Notes: generated by a model not told the origin, from the letters alone. Positions 1-7,635 are shown, counted from the stretch's first letter. The stretch is DNA of 18,218 bases from Dehalococcoidia bacterium UBA3254 (GCA_002362735.1 DEUU01000057.1:9278-27495); one strand, 5' to 3'. Program-made: numbers and translations.

Positions 1-909
1 AAAATTAAACCGGATATCATATTGACGTCTATTACCCCTTTCGGACAGCAGGGGCCAAAATCCAGTTATAAGGCCAGTGATTTAACGATCTGGGCCAGTG
101 GTGGATTTCTCAATGATTGTGGTGACCCGGACCGAGCCCCGGTTTGGATCGGTTTCCCTCAAGCCACGCTGTTCGGCGGAGCCGAAGGAGCCATCGGCGC
201 TCTAACAGCGCTACTTTACCGCCTGGAAAGTGGTGAAGGTCAATTTGTGGATGTATCCATGCAAGAAGCCGCAGTATCTCCAAATATGAATATTTTGCCG
301 ATGTGGGATGTATGCGGTATTGAATTCCACCGAATGGGCGCTGTTTCCTACGTCCCAAGTACTGGAGTAAAACAACCGATATATTTCAAATGTCGCGACG
401 GTTACATTATGATACTGGCTATTGGCGGAAATGACCCTTATGCGTCTTCTTCCGAACGATTGGTACAGTGGATGGCTGAAGCAGACATGGCTCCTGAATG
501 GCTTACCGGGCTAAACTGGTGGAAAGACTATAACGCCTCAGCCTTAACCCAGCAGCTAGCCGATGAAGTGGGAAAAGCGATTGAGAAATTTACTCTTACC
601 AAAACGAAAGATCAATTGTACCTGGAAGGCGCTTTTGATCGCCAGATCCTTATTGCTCCAGTTTCGAATACTAAAGATATCAGCGAAGATATCCAGCTTA
701 AAGCTCGCAACTACTGGATAAACTTATTCCACCCCGAATTGGGAGCATCATTGCCTTATTGCGGACCTTTCATTAAGATGAGTGAGACCCCTTTGAAATA
801 TAAGGTCCGGGCACCTCTAATCGGAGAGCACAATCATGAAATCTTTGTGGGAGAATTGGGTATTTCTGAAACCAGATTAAATTTATTAAAGGGCCAGGGA
901 ATAATCTGA
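1..909 (+). CDS. Family III (CaiB/BaiF) CoA-transferase, N-terminus cut off by window edge
   Basis: The reading frame is open from base 1, and its first residues (KIKPDIILTSITPFGQQGP) match the middle of family III CoA-transferases, so the true start lies upstream. About 302 of the usual ~400 residues are present. The family moves CoA between carboxylic acids in the cytoplasm through an aspartyl-CoA intermediate. Visible landmarks are the SITPFGQ-GP loop, ALLYRLESGEGQ followed by VDVSMQEA, and a C-terminal GEHN. Aligned without gaps to the next gene, the position of the catalytic Asp carries Thr (ACG, 166-168, in PQATLFGG). The partner downstream keeps Asp. The gene ends 17 bp before that partner, so the two are probably co-transcribed and may form one heteromeric enzyme. 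Family assignment is secure; the substrate is unknown and independent activity is doubtful. Confidence 0.9.
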   Translation, partial: KIKPDIILTSITPFGQQGPKSSYKASDLTIWASGGFLNDCGDPDRAPVWIGFPQATLFGGAEGAIGALTALLYRLESGEGQFVDVSMQEAAVSPNMNILPMWDVCGIEFHRMGAVSYVPSTGVKQPIYFKCRDGYIMILAIGGNDPYASSSERLVQWMAEADMAPEWLTGLNWWKDYNASALTQQLADEVGKAIEKFTLTKTKDQLYLEGAFDRQILIAPVSNTKDISEDIQLKARNYWINLFHPELGASLPYCGPFIKMSETPLKYKVRAPLIGEHNHEIFVGELGISETRLNLLKGQGII

Positions 910-926
910 TTGGAAGGACCGTAGAG

Positions 927-2180
927 ATGGATATGAAAAAAGTATTTACCGGAGTCAAGGTGGCTGAATTTGCCTGGGTAGTTGTTGGTCCATCCAGCTC
1001 TCGGTATCTGGCTGACCACGGAGCCACTGTAATTAAGGTGGAATCACACAAGCGATTGGATACAAATCGGGTTAATAGCCCATTTGTTGGAGATATTCCC
1101 ACTCCGGATAACAGCATGTTCTTCGGCCGCCACAATCCTAACAAGCTCAGCGTCAGCATTGATTTAAAAAATCCGAATGGAATGAAACTCGCCTGGAAAC
1201 TTATCAAATGGGCAGATATCGTTACAGAGTCTTTCTCTCCCGGAACGATGGAGAAATGGGGATTAGGATATGATGATATTTGCAAGGTTAGACCGGATAT
1301 TATCTACTATAGTTCCAGCATGCAGGGCAGAGGCGGGCCACATTCCAGCTATGCCGGTTATGGCCAGAATGCCTGTAACTTCAGCGGGTTTACTGAAATC
1401 AGCGGCTGGCCGGACAGGTTACCAGCCCCTCCCTACGGAGCTTATACGGATTATGTTAGCGCCCGTTTTAGCGCCTTCGCCATATTAGCCGCGCTGGCTT
1501 ATCGTCGCCGTACCGGGAAAGGACAATATATTGAACAATCCCAATTCGAAACTTCTTTGCACTTTCTTTCTCCCCCTATTATGGACTATCAGATTAATGG
1601 AAACATAACGGGCAGAAATGGGAATCGGCTCGCTTATGCTTCCCCCCATGGAGTCTTTCAGTGCCAGGGCGATGACAGATGGATTGCAATTTCGGTTCAG
1701 AGTGAGAAACAATGGATACGGTTCTGTCATGCAATCGGCCAGCCTGAATTAGCCTGCCAGGCTGAATTTGAATCTCTTCTGGTCAGAAAAAATCATGAGG
1801 ATCAGCTCGAGAAAATTGTCTCCATCTGGACCTTAAGCAATACTGCAGAAAAAGCTGAAAAGATTTTACAGGATGCAGATGTTCCATCCAATATCGTGGA
1901 AAAACCCTCAGATATTTATAACGATCCCCAACTAAAGAGTCGCCATTATTTTACGGTTTTAAATCACCCTGTTATGGGAAATCAGAAATTTGAGCCTCAG
2001 TCTTGTTTTATGCTGTCAAAAACTCCGCGCGAATTAAACCAGCCTTCTCCGTGCCTGGGTGAACATAATGAATATGTCTTTAAAGAGCTTCTGGGTATGA
2101 CCGACGAAGAACTGGCCGAACATATTATCGACGGAAGTATTACGACCCAATTGCTCGGAAAGATGAACACGACCTTCTAG
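927..2180 (+). CDS. Family III (CaiB/BaiF) CoA-transferase, complete, catalytic Asp present
   Basis: This 417-residue protein has the full usual length for the family. The N-terminal Rossmann-like part reads VKVAEFAWVVVGPSSSRYLADHGATVIKVE in outline (about residues 10-39). It is followed by DLKNPNG (79-85), RPDIIYYSSSMQGRGGP (122-138), the putative catalytic Asp175 in AYTDYVSA, the AALAYRRRTGKGQ segment, and GEHN near the C-terminus. The ATG at 927 is chosen because GGAAGGA lies 8 bases upstream; an ATG two codons later would be too far from it. The enzyme should transfer CoA between organic acids in the cytoplasm. Pairing with the preceding Asp-less homologue suggests a two-subunit transferase, with the benzylsuccinate enzyme BbsEF as precedent for two-gene family III enzymes. 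Its stop is only 19 bp from the stop of the opposite-strand methyltransferase gene. Substrates cannot be deduced. Confidence 0.93.
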   Translation: MDMKKVFTGVKVAEFAWVVVGPSSSRYLADHGATVIKVESHKRLDTNRVNSPFVGDIPTPDNSMFFGRHNPNKLSVSIDLKNPNGMKLAWKLIKWADIVTESFSPGTMEKWGLGYDDICKVRPDIIYYSSSMQGRGGPHSSYAGYGQNACNFSGFTEISGWPDRLPAPPYGAYTDYVSARFSAFAILAALAYRRRTGKGQYIEQSQFETSLHFLSPPIMDYQINGNITGRNGNRLAYASPHGVFQCQGDDRWIAISVQSEKQWIRFCHAIGQPELACQAEFESLLVRKNHEDQLEKIVSIWTLSNTAEKAEKILQDADVPSNIVEKPSDIYNDPQLKSRHYFTVLNHPVMGNQKFEPQSCFMLSKTPRELNQPSPCLGEHNEYVFKELLGMTDEELAEHIIDGSITTQLLGKMNTTF

Positions 2181-2199
2181 AGCAAAAACTATTTCAGCT

Positions 2200-3528
2200 T
2201 CAATACCGTCCATATGTCTTGGATGTATCAATCATGATTCTGAAGTTTTCCGGATTGGCTAAATCCACACCTGATCTGGTAGCAATGATTAATCCGCCGT
2301 CTTTCCCCGCAATATCAATAAGATTCTTACAATAATTCCGAACGTCATCTCCTGAGCCGCTTATTAACAGCGATAAAGGGACATTTCCCATCATGCAAGC
2401 TATTTTTCCTACCGTGTCTTTAGCTCTTTGTAAATCTATCTGATCAAAATACCAGATGGTCTTACCTGATGGCAGATCCTTAACGATATCCAATCTTGAA
2501 TTATACCCACCTTCCGCGAATAAACAGGGTACTAAACCTCTGTCAATTAATCCCAGAATAACCGCTCTTAGGGATGGCCAGTAAAATTTTTTGAACTGCG
2601 CATCCGACATGAATCCATCCGCACCTTTGTGAAGTGGAATCATCACAATCGGGCTCGCTCCTGCGGATGCTTTCGGAATCCCCATTTCAATCATCAAAGG
2701 AGTCAGTTGTTCCACGGCTTTAATTATCTTATCCGGGTGTCGATACATATCCTTGGCAATACCGGCAGTACCCCGCAACGTATCTCCAATTGTATCAAAC
2801 GGAGCTTTAGTAAATCCGCCAGATAACGTAGGAAAACCGTATGACATTAGCTTTCTGTCTGAATCTGCGACGATTCGAGACCATCGAGCAGCTTCCTGAC
2901 CGGCTTTCATTAAAGAGTTTAAAGCCTCTTGCACTCCAGGATCGCCTACAGATACAAGCCAGCCCAGAAATGTACCGAACTCAAGGAAGGAAAACAAGGA
3001 AGGCAATTTTTGGAGAGTCTCCAGTTTTCCACAAATCCGCCCTAGGTATTTTTTAAAAAGAAAAGCTGACGGATCTGAGATAAACTCGTCATATTCTTCA
3101 GCTTTCATATATTCCTTTTCAATATACTGGAAAGGTATGTTGGGAGCTAATCCATGCCCAGGCCATTTGAAAAGCCTGTAATCCAAATACTCTAAAACCT
3201 TCCCCGATCCAGGACTCGACCCGGATGCCGCATCCGGCTCAAAATCAAGAGTAAATTTTTGCCATGCTGATGCAGCTTGTTCATAATCGTACATCGCAGA
3301 TTCCAGCGTCATGCCCGAATAATGAGCTGGGAAAAAAGCCACCCTCGGAGCAACCGGAATTCTATCCGGTTTTCGCAATTGGATCACGTCAATCAGCCTT
3401 TGCACTCTTTCACGATAGCTGTTTTTAGCTTGCGGACTGGTAAACTGTATGGTTTCCGCTTCCAGCCAGGCTTTAAACCGGGCATTCAGTTTTTCCTGTG
3501 GCGACAGTCCTTCCGATGCTTCGTTCAT
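2200..3528 (-). CDS. Uroporphyrinogen decarboxylase (URO-D) family protein, probable corrinoid-linked methyltransferase
   Basis: The 442-residue product has the C-terminal pattern of the URO-D superfamily branch that includes the corrinoid methyltransferases MtaA and CmuA: KTIWYFDQIDLQRAKDTVGK (355-374), CMMGNVPLSLL (378-388) and GGLIIATRSG (411-420). It lies directly downstream of a corrinoid protein gene, whose TAA stop abuts this ATG with no bases between. GGAG about 9 bases upstream supports the start. A role in moving a methyl group to or from the corrinoid partner is inferred from this context; haem synthesis is unlikely. The His-x-Cys...Cys zinc ligands of MtaA/CmuA are not preserved: the region reads PCLFAEGGYN (334-343) and the last Cys position reads ATRSG. 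From memory, a CLFAEGGYN-type subgroup is common in anaerobes, so this may be a subfamily trait. The substrate is unknown. Confidence 0.85.
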   Translation of the reverse strand: MNEASEGLSPQEKLNARFKAWLEAETIQFTSPQAKNSYRERVQRLIDVIQLRKPDRIPVAPRVAFFPAHYSGMTLESAMYDYEQAASAWQKFTLDFEPDAASGSSPGSGKVLEYLDYRLFKWPGHGLAPNIPFQYIEKEYMKAEEYDEFISDPSAFLFKKYLGRICGKLETLQKLPSLFSFLEFGTFLGWLVSVGDPGVQEALNSLMKAGQEAARWSRIVADSDRKLMSYGFPTLSGGFTKAPFDTIGDTLRGTAGIAKDMYRHPDKIIKAVEQLTPLMIEMGIPKASAGASPIVMIPLHKGADGFMSDAQFKKFYWPSLRAVILGLIDRGLVPCLFAEGGYNSRLDIVKDLPSGKTIWYFDQIDLQRAKDTVGKIACMMGNVPLSLLISGSGDDVRNYCKNLIDIAGKDGGLIIATRSGVDLANPENFRIMIDTSKTYGRY

Positions 3529-4161
3529 TTATTTAGCTCCCATCCATTCTTTGGCCAAAGCTACTGCTGCAACAGCGTCCGGCCGGTAAGCGTCCGCTCC
3601 AGTGTACCGTCTCACTTCCTCGTCTATCTGCCCACCACCTATCATTATTTTCACCTTGTCCCGAAGCCCGGCTTGATTGATCGCCTCAATCGTGTCCTTC
3701 ATTGAATCGAATGCTAAAGTTAAAAAACCGCTTAAGCCAACAATCTGAGGCTGAGTTTCCCGTATCCTGGAAACGATTTTATCCTTAGGTACATCGATTC
3801 CAAGGTCGATGACTTCAAATCCGCTGATATCCATCATAAAACCTACAATATCTTTTCCTATGTCATGAATATCTCCCGCGACAGTCGCCAGGAGAAATTT
3901 TCCCAGCCTTTGAGTTTGCATACCTTGAGTCATTTGAGGTTTAACAATTTCGCTAATTTGTCTTAATATTTCTCCAGAATAAATCAAATCAGGGATAAAA
4001 TACTCTCCTGAAGCAAAACGTTTTCCTACTATTTCCATGCCGGTTCGGCTGTCCTGGAGAATTTTCATAGGATCTTCTCCGGAAGCTAATCGCTCTTTCG
4101 TTAGTTTTATCGCTTCATCTTCCTTTAAGTCGGCTAGCAACATAGCAAGGTCTGTTCCCAT
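3529..4161 (-). CDS. Corrinoid (cobalamin-binding) methyltransferase protein, MtbC/MttC/MtaC type
   Basis: This 210-residue protein has the two-domain layout of methyltransferase corrinoid subunits: a helical cap domain (about 1-85, with GKRFASGEYFIPDLIYSGEI) and a Rossmann-like B12 domain. The cobalt-ligand motif D-x-H-x-x-G is Asp97-Ile-His99-Asp-Ile-Gly102, followed by VGLSGFLT (141-148) and IMIGGGQID (172-180). It should carry a methyl group on cob(I)alamin/methylcob(III)alamin in the cytoplasm and exchange it with the URO-D-type partner encoded immediately downstream. ATG at 4161 is preferred over the TTG one codon earlier because GGAG then sits 6-7 bases away rather than 3. A strong promoter lies about 30 bp upstream, divergent from the TRAP operon. 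No reductive activase or second methyltransferase gene is visible nearby, so those functions must be encoded elsewhere. Confidence 0.92.
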   Translation of the reverse strand: MGTDLAMLLADLKEDEAIKLTKERLASGEDPMKILQDSRTGMEIVGKRFASGEYFIPDLIYSGEILRQISEIVKPQMTQGMQTQRLGKFLLATVAGDIHDIGKDIVGFMMDISGFEVIDLGIDVPKDKIVSRIRETQPQIVGLSGFLTLAFDSMKDTIEAINQAGLRDKVKIMIGGGQIDEEVRRYTGADAYRPDAVAAVALAKEWMGAK

Positions 4162-4190
4162 CAATTTCTCCTTTCATTACAGTGAGCAAT

Positions 4191-4219
4191 ATTGTAACAT
4201 ACCCCGCGTATTATGCCAA
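4191..4219 (-). promoter_or_regulatory. Sigma-70 promoter for the corrinoid/methyltransferase operon
   Basis: On the minus strand TTGGCA (4219-4214) and TACAAT (4196-4191) are separated by exactly 17 bases. The expected transcript start near 4184 gives a leader of about 23 bases, containing the GGAG site of the corrinoid gene. The inverted repeat at 4227-4242 lies just upstream of the -35 box. Confidence 0.65.
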
Positions 4220-4226
4220 CTTGATC

Positions 4227-4242
4227 TGTCGATATTTATCGA
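4227..4242. promoter_or_regulatory. Inverted repeat, candidate operator (site A)
   Basis: TGTCGAT followed by ATTT and ATCGA forms an inverted repeat (TCGAT/ATCGA). It sits about 8 bp upstream of the -35 box of the leftward promoter and about 38 bp upstream of the rightward -35. It shares the half-site TGTCGAT with the repeat at 4329-4349. Protein binding is inferred. Confidence 0.4.
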
Positions 4243-4279
4243 AATATATCTATTCAATCACAAGTTAAAATCATTTAGC

Positions 4280-4308
4280 TTGACATGCCTGTAATGGAGT
4301 GGTACAAT
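4280..4308 (+). promoter_or_regulatory. Sigma-70 promoter for the TRAP transporter operon
   Basis: TTGACA (4280-4285) is a perfect -35 box. It is followed by a 17 base spacer and TACAAT (4303-4308), which matches the -10 consensus at 5 of 6 positions. The expected start near 4315 gives a leader of about 115 bases before dctP, with an inverted repeat at 4329-4349 inside the early transcribed region. Confidence 0.75.
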
Positions 4309-4328
4309 TTGCCTAATTTCCAAATAGA

Positions 4329-4349
4329 TGTCGATTTCGCACATCGACA
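4329..4349. promoter_or_regulatory. Inverted repeat, candidate operator (site B)
   Basis: TGTCGAT, a 7 base spacer and ATCGACA make a perfect 7 bp inverted repeat. It lies about 15-35 bases downstream of the predicted TRAP start point, a usual place for a repressor to block elongation. The half-site matches site A at 4227. It could alternatively act as an RNA hairpin in the leader, but no U-run follows. Confidence 0.45.
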
Positions 4350-4431
4350 AGGATAATAAATAAATTCCAGCACTGCCCAACCTCAAATTTAATTTGACTA
4401 TTTTTTTGGCAAATAAGGAGGTATGTGGATT

Positions 4432-5565
4432 ATGTGGCACAAAAGACGAACCTATCTCATGATCGCGGTAGTTTCTCTGTTGGTTGTTCTGGTTACTCTC
4501 AGCGCTTGCCAACCAACTCCCTCAAAAACAACTTCAACCCAGGCACCAGCTAGCACCTCTCCAGTTTCTCAACAGATAATAAAATTAACAGCTTCATGTT
4601 ATTTACCTCCATCACATTTTTTGGCCCCAATGATGGGAGATGCTCTGAAAGAAATTCAGTCTCTTTCCAACGGCCGACTTGATATCACCTATGCTGCCGG
4701 AGGGTCTATCCTGACCGGGCCTAAAACAGCGGATGGCATCGAGCAAGGGCTTGCGGACATCGGCCTTTCACATATAGGTTATACTGCAGGGAGGTTCCCG
4801 GTAACCGAAGCACTTGACCTTCCGGTAGGCTATAATTCAAGCTGGGTAGGTACTAATGTAGCTCTCGATTTTCTAGCTAAATACCAGCCCAAAGAATGGG
4901 ACAGTTTTCATATTCTGCTTGTTGATGGTGGTACTACTGCCTCTATTAACATGGCTAAATCTCCGATACGCGTTTTGGCGGACTTCAAAGGCAAGACCAT
5001 GAGAGGCGCCGGAGAAGTTGCTGAAGCAGAAGCTGCACTGGGAGCCACCCCTCGTGATATTCCTATGGCTGAGGTTTACGAAGCCATGTCCAAAGGCACC
5101 ATTGACGGTCTACTGGTCGGTGCCGAATCCTTAAAAAGCTTTAAGCTGGCGGATGTTACCAAGTACACCACTTATGCTCCATCAATCGGTAATCAATACC
5201 TTTTCTACATTGTTATGAACAACAACAAATGGAAAAGCTTGCCCGCCGATATTCAGAAAATATTTACCGATGTCTTTACTAAAATCCAACCTCAATCCGC
5301 GGTGGGTTGGAACAACGTTAACGTCATTGGGTTCCAGACTGCTATTGCTCAGGGAGCCGAGTTTATCACATTACCAGACGATGAAGCCGCCAGGTGGAAA
5401 GCGGCGGTTCAGCCGGTCATGGAAAACTACGTCAAGAAAATGGTCGCCAAAGGTTCCTCAGAGCAAACCGTTAGAGACCAGCTTACATTCATTAAAGACC
5501 GCATGGCATACTGGGACCAGCAAGCTGCAGCCCAAAAAATTCCTTCCGAGGGCGCAGTCAAATAA
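4432..5565 (+). CDS. dctP: TRAP transporter solute-binding protein (DctP family), lipoprotein
   Basis: This 377-residue protein starts with a lipoprotein signal peptide: MWHKRR, a hydrophobic stretch (about 8-22), and the lipobox LSAC with Cys26. A Ser/Thr/Pro-rich linker (about 27-47) then tethers it to the outer face of the membrane. The body has DctP features: GADIxxSH-like ADIGLSHIGYTAGRFP (108-123), GKTMRGAG with Arg191 at the position that normally salt-bridges the substrate carboxylate, and ALGATPRDIPMAEVYEAMSKGTIDG in outline. It should bind an organic acid and deliver it to DctQM. ATG at 4432 is preferred because AGGAGG (4416-4421) is 10 bases away; the ATG at 4423 is only 1 base from it. 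It is first in a three-gene operon and is separated from dctQ by a strong hairpin. The exact ligand is unknown. Confidence 0.93.
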   Translation: MWHKRRTYLMIAVVSLLVVLVTLSACQPTPSKTTSTQAPASTSPVSQQIIKLTASCYLPPSHFLAPMMGDALKEIQSLSNGRLDITYAAGGSILTGPKTADGIEQGLADIGLSHIGYTAGRFPVTEALDLPVGYNSSWVGTNVALDFLAKYQPKEWDSFHILLVDGGTTASINMAKSPIRVLADFKGKTMRGAGEVAEAEAALGATPRDIPMAEVYEAMSKGTIDGLLVGAESLKSFKLADVTKYTTYAPSIGNQYLFYIVMNNNKWKSLPADIQKIFTDVFTKIQPQSAVGWNNVNVIGFQTAIAQGAEFITLPDDEAARWKAAVQPVMENYVKKMVAKGSSEQTVRDQLTFIKDRMAYWDQQAAAQKIPSEGAVK

Positions 5566-5593
5566 ATCCGGTTGCAGATTTTAATTCCATTTA

Positions 5594-5627
5594 GTGTCTG
5601 GAGAGAAGCCAGCCTCTCTCCAGACAC
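5594..5627 (+). other. Strong intercistronic RNA hairpin between dctP and dctQ
   Basis: GTGTCTGGAGAGA pairs perfectly with TCTCTCCAGACAC (13 bp) around the 8-base loop AGCCAGCC. There is no U-tract after it, so it is not a typical intrinsic terminator. It probably protects the dctP 3' end or partly attenuates the permease genes, giving more binding protein than membrane subunits, as is known for binding-protein operons generally. Confidence 0.75.
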
Positions 5628-5661
5628 ATCTTAATTGTTTCTCTCATTGAGAGGTTAGTTT

Positions 5662-6198
5662 ATGGAAAAATCCAAAGACCCCGATAAAAGGTTTTTTACA
5701 TTCGCCCGCATTTTTCGAGGGTTGAGTAAATTCAGCTTGTGGTTAAGTGCCTGGTTTGAGCGAATTGCGATAATCGGGATTGTGGGAATGATCATTGCAA
5801 CAATAATCGACGTATTGGGAGCCAAGTTATTCCATAAACCACTGGCAGCTGGCACTGAAGTGGTATATTTCTTACAGGTAATCGCCATTGCCGGCGGTCT
5901 CGCCTTTGCCAAAATCGACGGCAGACATATCCGTTTGGAATTTGTCGACAACTTCCCTAAAAAGATCAGGGAGACTTTCAATTTTATCGTCGCCGTTCTG
6001 GGACTGGGACTATTTGTCATTCTAAGTTGGAAAAGCTTTGAATACGCTCACGCATTGAAAAATGTCAACGAGATAACGTCAGCTTCAAGAATACCCATTT
6101 TTCCCTTTGTATTATGGATTGGAATCAGTTGCATCCCTCTCTGCCTGGTATTGCTCAGGGACGTGGCGAATTCGGCAATCGAGGTGATTAAAAGATGA
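5662..6198 (+). CDS. dctQ: TRAP transporter small permease subunit (DctQ family)
   Basis: This 178-residue membrane protein has four hydrophobic segments, as expected for DctQ, at about residues 33-56, 71-92, 108-127 and 148-168. Between the second and third runs AKIDGRHIRLEFV, the conserved (A)x-x-x-x-RHIR-type loop of small TRAP subunits. It associates with DctM in the cytoplasmic membrane to form the ion-driven permease. GAGAGG about 8 bases before the ATG supports the start. It overlaps dctM by the four bases ATGA (6195-6198), implying translational coupling. Family identification is strong; its sequence says little about the substrate. Confidence 0.92.
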   Translation: MEKSKDPDKRFFTFARIFRGLSKFSLWLSAWFERIAIIGIVGMIIATIIDVLGAKLFHKPLAAGTEVVYFLQVIAIAGGLAFAKIDGRHIRLEFVDNFPKKIRETFNFIVAVLGLGLFVILSWKSFEYAHALKNVNEITSASRIPIFPFVLWIGISCIPLCLVLLRDVANSAIEVIKR

Positions 6199-7499
6199 GT
6201 CCTATTGTTATCGGAGGCATCGGGATAGGAGTGATGCTATTACTATTCTGCATTGGAATGCCAATTTCATTTGCCATGGCCCTCGCCGGAATGGCTGGAT
6301 TTGCCTATCTGGCTTCTCCCGCCGCAGGATTGAGTTTGCTTCCCAGGGATATATTTGAGCAGATTTCTTCTTATCCTCTGACAGTTATTCCCATGTTTGT
6401 CCTTATGGGCTGCTACGCCTTTGCATCAGGAATAGGCAGAAAGCTTTTCGACACCGCTTATATGATTCTAGGACATCTCCCAGGTGGATTAACCATTGCC
6501 ACTATTGCAGCTTCAACCGGATTCGGCGCTATTTGCGGATCTACCTCAGCCACATGCGCTACTATCGGCAGAGTGGCTCTGCCGGAAATGAAAAAGTATG
6601 GTTATAGTGATGAGCTGGCTACCGGAACCGTAACTGTAGCCGGAGGTCTCGGAATAATTATTCCACCGAGTACCACCTTTATAGTATATGGAGTCTTAAC
6701 CGAACAATCGATTGGTAAACTTTTTATTAGCGGAATTATCCCGGGAATAATTCTCGCAATCCTCTTCATCACCACAGTCTTTATTATTTGCCGGCTTAAT
6801 CCCGCAGCTGGTCCGGCAGGCCAACCAACCACGTTTAAACAAAAAATCCTCTCTCTTAGAGGGCTAATCGATACCATTATTCTCTTTATTGTTACCCTTG
6901 GCGGCCTGTTTGCCGGATGGTTCAGCCCTACTCAGGCAGGAGCTATTGGCGCGGCTGGTTCTCTAATTATCGGAATTATAAATCGGCAGCTAACCTGGAA
7001 GAATTTCTTTGAATCCACCAAGGAGGGATTACGTTTATCCTGTATGATTATGCTGCTGATTGCAGGAGCCATTGTTTTCGGACACTTCATCACTCGAACC
7101 ACGATGCCTATTGTCCTGGCTAACTTGGTTAGTACCCTGGCAGTCCCGCCGGTTGTTATCATACTGTTGATCGTATTCTTCTGGTTTATCCTGGGATGTT
7201 TCATTGACGCAATGGCTATCATTGTACTCCTGACACCCATTGTTTACCCGATTATCACTAACCTGGGATATGACCTGATCTGGTTCGGTGTCATGATTAC
7301 TGTCCTCAGCATGACCGCCGTAGTCACCCCACCGGTAGGTGTTAATGCCTACGTTGTCAAGGGCATTGCCAAAGACATACCCTTGCAAACTATTTTCAAA
7401 GGCGTAATGCCTTTCCTCGTTCCTTTCTTTGCAGGTATTGTCTTATTTATTGCCTTTCCTCCCTTATCCACTTTCCTGCCTAGATTTATTACTTACTAG
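6195..7499 (+). CDS. dctM: TRAP transporter large permease subunit (DctM family)
   Basis: The 434-residue product is almost entirely hydrophobic, with about a dozen membrane segments, and is the usual length for DctM. Signature stretches include STSATCATIGRVALPEM (about 116-132), the GGLGIIIPPSTTFIVYG motif followed by SIGKLFISGIIPG, and a late TPPVGVNAYVVKG. It forms the sodium- or proton-driven channel that accepts substrate from DctP. Its start overlaps the dctQ stop (ATGA). No further transporter gene follows. A weak hairpin 30-55 bases after the stop may end the transcript. The operon has no fused DctQM, so it is the standard three-protein DctPQM type and not a TAXI type. Confidence 0.95.
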   Translation: MSPIVIGGIGIGVMLLLFCIGMPISFAMALAGMAGFAYLASPAAGLSLLPRDIFEQISSYPLTVIPMFVLMGCYAFASGIGRKLFDTAYMILGHLPGGLTIATIAASTGFGAICGSTSATCATIGRVALPEMKKYGYSDELATGTVTVAGGLGIIIPPSTTFIVYGVLTEQSIGKLFISGIIPGIILAILFITTVFIICRLNPAAGPAGQPTTFKQKILSLRGLIDTIILFIVTLGGLFAGWFSPTQAGAIGAAGSLIIGIINRQLTWKNFFESTKEGLRLSCMIMLLIAGAIVFGHFITRTTMPIVLANLVSTLAVPPVVIILLIVFFWFILGCFIDAMAIIVLLTPIVYPIITNLGYDLIWFGVMITVLSMTAVVTPPVGVNAYVVKGIAKDIPLQTIFKGVMPFLVPFFAGIVLFIAFPPLSTFLPRFITY

Positions 7500-7528
7500 G
7501 GACATTAGAGGATATTTTTAGCCTTTCT

Positions 7529-7555
7529 ATGGCCAATTCTAAAGACACTGGCCAT
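7529..7555 (+). terminator. Possible weak terminator after dctM
   Basis: ATGGCCA and TGGCCAT form a 7 bp stem around a 13-base loop, followed by GGTATTTTG. The U-run is short and interrupted, so termination efficiency is uncertain. Confidence 0.3.
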
Positions 7556-7635
7556 GGTATTTTGAAAGCATGTTCCTCAAATGCTACAATAAGTACATCC
7601 TCCTGGTTTTTCAGTTATGGATCTCTCAAAATAGT

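Noticed and set aside
22..24. TTG as the start of the first CoA-transferase gene
   Set aside because: The frame is open to base 1 and the residues before the TTG (KIKPDII) already match the family, so the gene is simply cut by the window edge.
110..358. Minus-strand ORF of 82 codons inside the first CoA-transferase gene
   Set aside because: It is an antisense shadow of a gene with clear family motifs, with no ribosome site and no recognisable protein pattern.
4162..4164. TTG at 4164 (minus strand) as start of the corrinoid protein
   Set aside because: GGAG is only 3 bases from it, whereas it is well placed for the ATG one codon later.
4423..4425. ATG at 4423 as start of dctP
   Set aside because: It lies 1 base after AGGAGG; the ATG at 4432 has workable spacing and gives a normal lipoprotein signal peptide.
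7035..7388. Minus-strand ORF of 117 codons within dctM
   Set aside because: The translation is rich in Asn, Asp and Gln, the usual antisense image of a hydrophobic membrane gene; no start signal.
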